The translations under genes and the position numbers were made by a program. Positions 6,256 to 12,724 of a stretch of DNA of 13,599 nucleotides are shown here, piece after piece (position 1 is the first letter of the stretch; each line of letters starts with the position of its first letter). Source of the DNA: CAYGUI01 sp964353115 (GTDB lineage: Bacteria; Pseudomonadota; Gammaproteobacteria; JAGOUU01); assembly GCA_964353115.1 (NCBI GenBank), contig CAYGUI010000032.1:1-13599 (forward strand), read 5' to 3'. Below the pieces are notes generated by a model. It was not told the DNA's origin. It searched no databases and worked only from the letters and a program-made list of their open reading frames with translations.

Positions 6256-7557
6256 TTATTCAGCAGGGACGACTTCAGAAGCAAATTTTTCTACTTCGAT
6301 TTCTTTTGATACTAATTTTTCCTTCTCTTGACTATCGCTGTCATTGGCGACTAAATAACAAGAAAATAAGTCTCCTATTACATTAGTACCTGTTTGTGCC
6401 ATATCATTAAATCTATCTACACCAGCTATGAGACCCAATGCTCCAATTGGCACCCCAACAGATGTCATAATAATACCCATAATAACTAACGCTGTGCCAG
6501 GAACAGCTGCTGCACCCATAGCAGTCATCATAATAGTTAGAGCTATAGTTATATAATTACTAAAAGTTAATGTTACATCATACATATTAGCTGCAAAGAC
6601 AGTCGCAATAGTCAAATAGATAGAAAGACCATTCAGATTAAAGCTACTACCAAGTGGTAATAAAAATCCAGCAATTCCGCGATTAATTTTCAAACCTTTT
6701 TCTGCACAATCTAAGCTTAACGGCAAAGTTGCCGCACTACTTGAAGTTAGAAAGCCTAAAAGCGCAGGAGTATAAATAATTTGGAAAAATTTGGTCGGTT
6801 TTAAATTTGTAAAAAACTTAATCATAAAACCATAATAAAAAATAATATAAGAAGCACAAGCAATATAAACAGCACCGACAAATGCAATCATATTAAGCAG
6901 TGTTTTTCCACCACTAGTACCAACAGTTACTGCAAGTAATGCAGCAATACCAAACGGTGCAAAACTCATAACTACATGAACTAAATTAAAAACTACTTTA
7001 TAAAAACTACGAAAAAAATTAGCTACAAAATTAGCTTCTTCGCGCGGAGTTTTAACTATTGCAACTCCCAATAACATTGAAAAAATTAAAATTTGTAGAA
7101 TATTTGGCTCGGCAAAGGCACCAACTAAATTATGCGGGATAAGATTTGAAAAAGACTCCCCTAAAGTCGGAAAATGTTTAACTGTGCTTGGAGCTTTAGC
7201 CATAACATTATAATGCACCCCAACCCCTGGATGAAGTAACTTAGCAACTAAAACAGCGAAAATACAAGAAAAAATCATGCTAATAGCATAAACAAAGAAT
7301 GCTTTAGTTAATACTTTTCCCATTTTAATTGAGTGGTCACCAATATTTAAAATAGCATTGACTATGGCAGTTGTAATAACCGGGACTATAAGCATGTGAA
7401 TAGCGTTAATGAATAAATCGCCCACTGGCTGTAAAATCACAGCTTTTGGGCCAAGGGAAAATCCAAGAATTATACCTAAAATTAGAGCTAATACAGTTTT
7501 TTGCCATGCTTGTAAATTTACCACTTTACTTAACATATTCAATGACTTATACTCCAT
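6256..7557 (-). CDS. dicarboxylate/amino acid:cation symporter family (DAACS/GltP-like) transporter with altered binding site
   Basis: This 433-aa inner-membrane protein has the elevator-type glutamate transporter fold. The HP1 hairpin reads LTSSSAATLP (270-279). TM7 reads NLNGLS (307-312) where the family has NMDGT. HP2 contains GAAAVPGTALV (about 348-358). TM8 reads DRFNDMAQTGTNVIGD (381-396). Asp381, Asp385, Thr389, Asn392 and Asp396 match conserved TM8 positions. However, the position of GltPh Arg397, which binds the side-chain carboxylate of acidic substrates, is Gln388, and HP1 also lacks the GltPh arginine. This argues against glutamate or aspartate as substrate. The charged tail after about 405 is rich in Glu and Lys. 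ATG 7557 has AGGA eight bases upstream. It is the first gene of a minus-strand series with the POT transporter, trmB and the C45 gene. Confidence 0.88.
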   Translation of the reverse strand: MEYKSLNMLSKVVNLQAWQKTVLALILGIILGFSLGPKAVILQPVGDLFINAIHMLIVPVITTAIVNAILNIGDHSIKMGKVLTKAFFVYAISMIFSCIFAVLVAKLLHPGVGVHYNVMAKAPSTVKHFPTLGESFSNLIPHNLVGAFAEPNILQILIFSMLLGVAIVKTPREEANFVANFFRSFYKVVFNLVHVVMSFAPFGIAALLAVTVGTSGGKTLLNMIAFVGAVYIACASYIIFYYGFMIKFFTNLKPTKFFQIIYTPALLGFLTSSSAATLPLSLDCAEKGLKINRGIAGFLLPLGSSFNLNGLSIYLTIATVFAANMYDVTLTFSNYITIALTIMMTAMGAAAVPGTALVIMGIIMTSVGVPIGALGLIAGVDRFNDMAQTGTNVIGDLFSCYLVANDSDSQEKEKLVSKEIEVEKFASEVVPAE

Positions 7558-7602
7558 AATAAATTTCCTAAAAATTACTTTAAAGCTTTAAAAATAATTT
7601 CT

Positions 7603-7608
7603 ATTATA
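7603..7608 (-). promoter_or_regulatory. -10 box candidate for the DAACS symporter gene
   Basis: A perfect TATAAT on the minus strand lies about 46 bases before the ATG at 7557. No good -35 is found 16-18 bases upstream of it, so the promoter would be weak or activator-dependent. Confidence 0.4.
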
Positions 7609-7649
7609 CCTTTTTTTGCAAAATAAAGACAGTTAAATATCGTAACGGA

Positions 7650-7723
7650 TTGATTTTAATCAACTATTGACAAGTTAGTTGATTTAATGATAAGCTCAGT
7701 TTTTAGTATTTTTATTAATCAAC
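7650..7723. promoter_or_regulatory. operator-like cluster of four TTGATT/AATCAA motifs
   Basis: TTGATT at 7650-7655 and AATCAA at 7658-7663 form a perfect palindrome with a two-base centre. AATCAACTA (7658-7666) and TAGTTGATT (7676-7684) form a perfect 9-bp inverted repeat around a 9-bp spacer that contains the -35 box. A further AATCAAC (7717-7723) ends one base before the ATG at 7725. This arrangement is typical of a regulator binding several half-sites, but no regulator gene is in the window. Confidence 0.55.
7667..7694 (+). promoter_or_regulatory. sigma-70 promoter of the 7725 membrane-protein gene
   Basis: A consensus TTGACA (7667-7672) is followed after 16 bases by GATAAG (7689-7694; 4 of 6 matches). 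The start point would be about 7701, giving a leader of roughly 24 bases. The -35 box lies inside the loop of a 9-bp inverted repeat, so a bound protein there would block RNA polymerase. Confidence 0.55.
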
Positions 7724-7724
7724 A

Positions 7725-8984
7725 ATGCTTACACAAAGCCCCTCTTTATTAAAAAGAATTGCCCTACAATTAGCTCCATTTATTTATGAATATCGAACTG
7801 ATTTATATCAGCAAAGCCGTATATCAAAAACAGCATTCACTGCCTTTATTCAAACATATGCTGATTTTGAACACAATTTATTAATTGACGAAGAGATAAA
7901 AACCAATAAATCAGAACAAAAAATTGAAAGAAATCAAAAAGGTTACAATTTACTTCAAAAGCTTACAGGAAATAGTAAAAATTACTTCTTAAAAATTTTT
8001 TTTGGGCTGCCAGTACTATCTGAAAAATTTTTAGATAATCATCAACTATCTCCGACATTGCCCACGATATCAGAAAAAGAAACCAAATATTTTTTATGGC
8101 GTGACTTTCTTGGCTGGCCAAGCAATGAAATGGTTAAAGCCAAAAAAATCACTCTATTTAATAAGTTTCAGTATGAATTATCACAAAGATCTCTTAGAAA
8201 TTTATACCGCGTAAAAGCTGTATTAACATTACAGCCATTAAGAAATGTTTTATTTGGCATAATTATAAAATCATTTTTTAATATAATAAGATTACCCTTA
8301 ACTTATTTGCCATGTTTAATTAAAGTTGCTTTAGAAAATAGTATTGCGTATTTAATAGAACCTGAGCATAATGCTGCATTGAAAATTACAGGAGTTCTTT
8401 TAGTTCCGTTTTATTATTTAACCAGCGCTATTCATCTTATAACTCGCGCCGTATTGTTTCCATTAAAAAGCATGCAGCATGCTTATAAATGCGGAGAATA
8501 TATTGGCGGTAAACCGCTCGGAATATTCTTTGGCTTTATTAGTGCAGCAATATCATTTGCAGCTGTTGCGTTTATGCCATATGCAATCAGTCAAAATATA
8601 GAAATTATAATTGTTTTGTTAAATAAATTTATCGCACCAAACGCAATGCTAGTTTTAAATAATATAGTAATTTGGAGTAAAGCTAAAGTTACAGCTGCAT
8701 CGTTAGTAACTGCAGGCGCTTATTCTCTTTCGGGGTTAATATTAACTGCTATTTTTGCTGGACCATTATATTTATTAAAAATGGCTATAAAAATTGAAGA
8801 TATTAATTCACCACCACCATCTCCAACATTTAAGCCAGATGATATAGATTTTGATGGTGAAACAGGAAATATTTCGCCAACAGGAGGCGATCCTTTAACT
8901 AGAAGTTTTGGCTCAGAAGATCCAGGCAGACCAACAAGTGAAGGAGAAGGAGAACCTATTGCTGCTACGCGCGTAACTCCCTAA
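7725..8984 (+). CDS. unrecognised multi-pass membrane protein with acidic disordered C-terminal tail
   Basis: I do not recognise a family for this 419-aa protein. Residues 1-165 are polar and mostly helical in character, rich in Lys, Gln and Asn (for example 55-82). Hydrophobic segments follow at about 174-200, 220-246, 266-288, 292-312 and 325-354, several broken by prolines and containing Arg/Lys, like hairpin or amphipathic membrane insertions. Residues 358-419 are Pro-, Ser-, Gly-, Asp- and Glu-rich, probably disordered, and end with TSEGEGEPIAATRVTP. There is no N-terminal signal peptide. The ATG has a clear promoter upstream but no Shine-Dalgarno sequence. The only sequence before it is an AATCAAC motif. 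The gene is a single plus-strand unit between minus-strand operons, and its 3' end overlaps tadA by 20 bases. A secreted, membrane-inserting host-interaction protein is possible but only inferred from architecture. Confidence 0.75.
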   Translation: MLTQSPSLLKRIALQLAPFIYEYRTDLYQQSRISKTAFTAFIQTYADFEHNLLIDEEIKTNKSEQKIERNQKGYNLLQKLTGNSKNYFLKIFFGLPVLSEKFLDNHQLSPTLPTISEKETKYFLWRDFLGWPSNEMVKAKKITLFNKFQYELSQRSLRNLYRVKAVLTLQPLRNVLFGIIIKSFFNIIRLPLTYLPCLIKVALENSIAYLIEPEHNAALKITGVLLVPFYYLTSAIHLITRAVLFPLKSMQHAYKCGEYIGGKPLGIFFGFISAAISFAAVAFMPYAISQNIEIIIVLLNKFIAPNAMLVLNNIVIWSKAKVTAASLVTAGAYSLSGLILTAIFAGPLYLLKMAIKIEDINSPPPSPTFKPDDIDFDGETGNISPTGGDPLTRSFGSEDPGRPTSEGEGEPIAATRVTP

Positions 8985-9426
8985 AGAAATCCTGGATAAC
9001 CTTAGCACATTCTTCTGCTAATACACCGCCTAAAACTTCTGGGCGATGATTCCAATGTGATAACTCAAGCATATTACAAACACCACCTAAAACTCCTGTT
9101 TTAGGATCATGCGCACCAAATACAACGCGGTCAATTCTTGAATGAATGATTGCACCTAAACACATAGCGCACGGCTCAAGTGTTACATATAAAGTACTAT
9201 TTGGAATGCGATAATTGCCAATATTTTGTGCGGCATCGCGAAGCGCAATAATTTCTGCATGCGCACACGGATCATTATTTTGAATTGGATGGTTAAAACC
9301 ATGACCAATAATCTGACCAAATTGTTCAACCACAGCGCCAACAGGAACTTCATCAACTAATGCTGCACGATGGGCCATTTTAATAGCCTTTTTCATAAAT
9401 AAATGATCTTTTTCTGCTTGCGTCAT
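8965..9426 (-). CDS. tadA: tRNA-specific adenosine deaminase TadA
   Basis: TadA converts A34 to inosine in the anticodon of tRNA-Arg(ACG). The zinc-deaminase motifs are HAE and PCAMC. Counted from the chosen start they are at about His56-Glu58 and Pro85-Cys89, with EVPVGAVV ahead of them. I chose the ATG at 9426, giving 153 aa. It lies four bases after the guaA stop and begins MTQAEKDHLFMKKAIKMA, matching where the family's first helix begins. An in-frame TTG at 9444 would add six residues but lies inside guaA. It is the last gene of a guaB-guaA-tadA operon, an arrangement known from several Gammaproteobacteria. Its last 20 bases overlap the convergent membrane-protein gene. Confidence 0.96.
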   Translation of the reverse strand: MTQAEKDHLFMKKAIKMAHRAALVDEVPVGAVVEQFGQIIGHGFNHPIQNNDPCAHAEIIALRDAAQNIGNYRIPNSTLYVTLEPCAMCLGAIIHSRIDRVVFGAHDPKTGVLGGVCNMLELSHWNHRPEVLGGVLAEECAKVIQDFFRELRA

Positions 9427-9430
9427 ATGT

Positions 9431-10978
9431 TTATTCCCACTCAATTGTTGCTGGCGGTTTACTTGAAATATCGTAAGTTACTCGAGAAATTTCTTTTATT
9501 TCATTGATTATTCTATTGGCAACTTTTGCTAAAAATTCATGATCTAAATAAGCATAAGTTGCTGTCATAAAATCATTAGTTACTACTGCACGTAATGATA
9601 CAACATATTCATGCGCGCGCGCATCGCCCAATACCGCAACTGATTTAATCGGCAAAAATACTACAAAAGCTTGGCTTACTTTTTCATATAGATCAGCTTT
9701 TCTTAATTCTTCAATAAAAATATGATCAGCACGACGTAAAATATCTAAATATTTTTCTTTAATATCGCCGATTACTCGCACTGCAAGACCAGGACCTGGA
9801 AATGGATGACGATAAACTAAATCTGCTGGCAATCCTAAATCAAGACCAACTTGACGAACTTCATCTTTAAATAATTCACGAAGTGGCTCAAGTAATTTTA
9901 AATTCATTTTCTCGGGCAGGCCACCAACATTATGGTGTGATTTTATAACATCAGATTTTCCAGTTTCAGTACCTGCTGATTCGACAACATCTGGATAAAT
10001 AGTTCCTTGCGCTAACCATTTAATATTTTGTAACTTTTCAGCTTCTTTATCAAAAACTTCAATAAATAAATTACCTATTATTTTGCGCTTTTGCTCTGGA
10101 TCAGAAATATCTTTTAGTTTGTTTAAAAATAATTCACGAGCATCGACCTTAATTAAATTAATATCAAGCTTGCCTTTGAATAAATTCATAACTTGATCTG
10201 CTTCGTTATGACGCAGCAAACCGTTATCAACAAAAACACAAACAAGATTTTTGCCAATTGCTTTATTTAGCATTGCAGCAACAACTGATGAATCAACTCC
10301 ACCTGATAAAGCTAATAAAACTTTATCATCACCAACTTGCTTTTTAATTTTTTCGATATTTTCTGCAATAATATTTTCTGGCTGCCATAACTTATCAGCA
10401 CCACAAATATTAATTATGAAATTCTCTAATATTTTTTTACCAAAAGAAGTATGCTCAACTTCTGGGTGAAACTGTACGCCATAAATATTTTTACTACTAT
10501 TAGCTATTGCAGCAAAAGGAGCAGTACTGGTATCAGCAATTTTTTTAAAATCTTGTGGCAATTTTGCTACTTGATCACCATGACTCATCCACACTGAAAT
10601 AATATCTTTATCAATATTTTGGAATAACTGATTTTGCGTGTCTAAATTTAAGTCTGAATGACCAAACTCACGAATATTACAATTGACCACTTCACCCCCA
10701 AAATGCTGGGTTAAAGCTTGCATTCCATAACAAATTCCCAAAATTGGTAAATTTAAATCTAATAATTTTTGACTAATTCTTGGAGTATTATCTTTAGTTA
10801 CAGTAGACGGGCCACCTGACAGTATAATTCCCTTCGGTTTTGTTTCATTAAACTCAAAATTATAATCATAAGGTAAAATTTTACAAAAAACGCCAAGCTC
10901 ACGCACACGACGCGCAATAAGCTGCGTAGTCTGTGAGCCAAAATCAATAATTAAAATCCAATCTTTGTGAATATTCAT
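9431..10978 (-). CDS. guaA: GMP synthase (glutamine-hydrolysing)
   Basis: GuaA aminates XMP to GMP using ATP and glutamine, the last step of GMP synthesis. The 515-aa protein has an N-terminal class I glutamine amidotransferase domain with the triad Cys83 (GICYGMQ), His171 and Glu173 (VQFHPEVEHT). The ATP-pyrophosphatase domain has the P-loop SGGVDSS (225-231). The C-terminal dimerisation domain contains HPFPGPGLAVR and ends KPPATIEWE. All domains are intact and the length fits the family. The ATG at 10978 comes 15 bases after the guaB stop. No clear Shine-Dalgarno sequence is visible, so coupling to guaB translation is likely. Confidence 0.98.
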   Translation of the reverse strand: MNIHKDWILIIDFGSQTTQLIARRVRELGVFCKILPYDYNFEFNETKPKGIILSGGPSTVTKDNTPRISQKLLDLNLPILGICYGMQALTQHFGGEVVNCNIREFGHSDLNLDTQNQLFQNIDKDIISVWMSHGDQVAKLPQDFKKIADTSTAPFAAIANSSKNIYGVQFHPEVEHTSFGKKILENFIINICGADKLWQPENIIAENIEKIKKQVGDDKVLLALSGGVDSSVVAAMLNKAIGKNLVCVFVDNGLLRHNEADQVMNLFKGKLDINLIKVDARELFLNKLKDISDPEQKRKIIGNLFIEVFDKEAEKLQNIKWLAQGTIYPDVVESAGTETGKSDVIKSHHNVGGLPEKMNLKLLEPLRELFKDEVRQVGLDLGLPADLVYRHPFPGPGLAVRVIGDIKEKYLDILRRADHIFIEELRKADLYEKVSQAFVVFLPIKSVAVLGDARAHEYVVSLRAVVTNDFMTATYAYLDHEFLAKVANRIINEIKEISRVTYDISSKPPATIEWE

Positions 10979-10993
10979 ACTACTATATTATTT

Positions 10994-12463
10994 TTATACG
11001 ATATTGCCGCGATAATTTGGCGCTTCTTTAGTGATTGCTACATCATGCACGTGACTTTCACGATGTCCTGCATTGGTAATTTTTACAAATTTGCATTTAG
11101 AGCGCATTTCATCGATAGTTGCGCACCCACAATAACCCATACTAGCACGCAAACCACCAATTAATTGATGAGTGATATTAGCCATACTGCCCTTATACGC
11201 AACACGACCTTCAATTCCTTCTGGAACTAATTTATCTTGTTCACTTCCAGCTTGAAAGTAGCGATCAGATGAACCATGTGATTGTCCCATAGCACCCAAA
11301 GAACCCATTCCACGATATGCTTTATAAGTACGACCTTGATAAAGCTCAACCTCGCCAGGAGCTTCTTCAGTTCCAGCGAATAAACCACCAATCATAACAG
11401 TATGAGCTCCAGCAGCAATAGCTTTGGCAATATCACCAGAATGACGAATACCGCCATCAGCAATAATAGGCACGCCTGTATCTTTTAGAGCTTGAGCAAC
11501 CATATGAATAGCTGTTACTTGCGGTACACCAACGCCCGCCACAATACGTGTGGTACAAATTGAGCCAGGACCAATGCCAACTTTAACGGCATCAGCACCT
11601 GCTGCAACTAATGCAGTAGCAGCTTCGCCAGTTGCAATATTACCAGCAATAACTTGCATATCAGGATATTTTTTCTTAATCCAGCGTACTCGCTCAATAA
11701 CACCTTTCGAGTGACCATGAGCAGTATCAACAACAATTACATCAACTTCGGCATCAATCAAAGCCTTTATTCTTATTTCAGTATCAACTCCAGTACCCAC
11801 AGCTGCAGCAACTAATAATCTGCCATATTCATCTTTACTAGCATTTGGCTTATTTTTAGCTTTTTGAATATCTTTTACAGTAATTAGGCCTTTAAGCTCA
11901 AAGCTATCATTGATAACTAGGATTTTTTCAATTCTATGCTTGTGCATTAATTTAAGAACTACTTCGCGCGAAGTGCCTTCTTTAACAGTCACTAGCCGCT
12001 CTTTTGGCGTCATTATTTTTTCAACTGTTAAGTCTAAATTAGTTTCAAAGCGGAAATCACGATTGGTCACAATCCCGACCAAGCTTTCGCCTAATACTAC
12101 TGGCACACCGGAGAAATTATATTTTTCTGTTAAATCAATTAGTTCACGAACAGTGGCTGTTGGCTCAATAGTTATTGCATTTTTAACTATTCCGCTTTCA
12201 AATTTCTTAACTTTACGCACTTCTGCAGCCTGATCATCAGCTGACATATTTTTATGAAGAACGCCAATACCACCTTCTTGAGCCAGGGCAATAGCAAAAC
12301 GTGCTTCAGTTACAGTGTCCATAGCTGACGATAATAATGGGGTTTTTAAAACGATTTTTTTGGTCAGGAAAGATTCAGTAACTACTTCGCGCGGCAAGAC
12401 ATTAGACTCTTGGGGAACTAAAAGAACATCATCAAAGGTTAGAGCTTCAGCTATTATTTCCAT
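10994..12463 (-). CDS. guaB: inosine-5'-monophosphate dehydrogenase
   Basis: GuaB oxidises IMP to XMP with NAD, the committed step to guanine nucleotides. The 489-aa protein begins EALTFDDVLLVPQES and carries two CBS domains at about 92-205 inserted in the TIM barrel. It also has DTAHGHS (246-252), the catalytic loop GIGPGSICTTR with Cys303, DGGIRHSGDIAKA, and the flap YRGMGSLGAM. The C-terminus ESHVHDVAITKEAPNYR is very like the gammaproteobacterial enzyme. It leads the guaB-guaA-tadA operon. The ATG at 12463 has only a distant AGG upstream. A TATAAT promoter lies 40 bases before it. No purine riboswitch is evident in the leader. Confidence 0.98.
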   Translation of the reverse strand: MEIIAEALTFDDVLLVPQESNVLPREVVTESFLTKKIVLKTPLLSSAMDTVTEARFAIALAQEGGIGVLHKNMSADDQAAEVRKVKKFESGIVKNAITIEPTATVRELIDLTEKYNFSGVPVVLGESLVGIVTNRDFRFETNLDLTVEKIMTPKERLVTVKEGTSREVVLKLMHKHRIEKILVINDSFELKGLITVKDIQKAKNKPNASKDEYGRLLVAAAVGTGVDTEIRIKALIDAEVDVIVVDTAHGHSKGVIERVRWIKKKYPDMQVIAGNIATGEAATALVAAGADAVKVGIGPGSICTTRIVAGVGVPQVTAIHMVAQALKDTGVPIIADGGIRHSGDIAKAIAAGAHTVMIGGLFAGTEEAPGEVELYQGRTYKAYRGMGSLGAMGQSHGSSDRYFQAGSEQDKLVPEGIEGRVAYKGSMANITHQLIGGLRASMGYCGCATIDEMRSKCKFVKITNAGHRESHVHDVAITKEAPNYRGNIV

Positions 12464-12503
12464 GATTTGTATGTTACCTGGCTTTATACTATGTTAATAC
12501 AAC

Positions 12504-12531
12504 ATTATACTTGATTTGATGTGAAAGTAAA
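12504..12531 (-). promoter_or_regulatory. sigma-70 promoter of the guaBA-tadA operon
   Basis: On the minus strand TTTACT (12531-12526; 4 of 6) is followed after 16 bases by a perfect TATAAT (12509-12504). Transcription would start near 12497, giving a leader of about 34 bases. A short inverted repeat ATGTT-N5-AACAT (12491-12505) straddles the expected start point. Confidence 0.5.
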
Positions 12532-12534
12532 GGG

Positions 12535-12593
12535 AAAAACCCCCGCCATATTCATCCCCTGCGCTGACGCGCTGTCCCCTTCAGAGAAGGGGA
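12535..12593 (-). repeat. hairpin repeat element, copy A (minus orientation)
   Basis: Read on the minus strand, the order is: a TCCCCTTC/GAAGGGGA hairpin (12593-12575), CAG, a GCGC-GTCA-GCGC hairpin (12572-12561), a short spacer, then GGCGGGGG followed by T's (12547-12535). The same order of parts is seen in copy B and in the xerC copy, so I treat them as one family. It lies between the xerC 3' end and the guaB promoter. Confidence 0.7.
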
Positions 12594-12600
12594 ATTTTTT
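12575..12600 (+). terminator. intrinsic-terminator-like hairpin, plus orientation
   Basis: TCCCCTTC (12575-12582), loop AGA, GAAGGGGA (12586-12593), then a run of T's to 12600, has the form of a rho-independent terminator on the plus strand. No plus-strand gene precedes it, so it is more likely a part of repeat copy A than a dedicated terminator. Confidence 0.4.
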
Positions 12601-12616
12601 AAATAAAGAAATTGAT

Positions 12617-12664
12617 CCCCCTTTTTAAAGGGGGCAGAACGGCTGAAAGCCGGGCGGGGGATTT
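12617..12664 (+). repeat. hairpin repeat element, copy B (plus orientation)
   Basis: CCCCCTTTTTAAAGGGGG (12617-12634) is a perfect 8-bp stem with a two-base loop. It is followed by CAG, a CGGCT-GAA-AGCCG hairpin (12640-12652) and GGGCGGGGGATTTT. The parts match copy A in inverted orientation and the copy inside xerC. Confidence 0.75.
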
Positions 12665-12709
12665 TCAGCGCAGGAGATAATATGGCGGGGGATTTTCAGC
12701 GCAGGAGAT
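12653..12709. repeat. 26-bp direct repeat, 31-bp period, with an inverted partner at 12540-12567
   Basis: The 26-base sequence starting GGCGGGGGATTTTCAGCGC and ending AGGAGAT occurs at 12653-12678 and exactly again at 12684-12709. The stretch 12665-12691 also pairs with 12540-12567 as an imperfect inverted repeat with one mismatch and one single-base gap. Together these make the 12464-12724 intergenic region a nested set of repeats. I see no gene in it. Confidence 0.9.
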
Positions 12710-12724
12710 GCAAATTTGGAGATT

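Noticed and set aside
9427..9444. TTG at 9444 as start of tadA
   Set aside because: It lies within the 3' end of guaA; ATG 9426 follows the guaA stop by four bases and fits the family's N-terminus.
12464..12540. Purine riboswitch in the guaB leader
   Set aside because: The leader from the predicted start is only about 34 bases and shows no three-stem purine aptamer.
12575..12600. Dedicated terminator of xerC
   Set aside because: The T-run follows the hairpin on the plus strand only; xerC is transcribed on the minus strand, where the T's become A's ahead of the hairpin.
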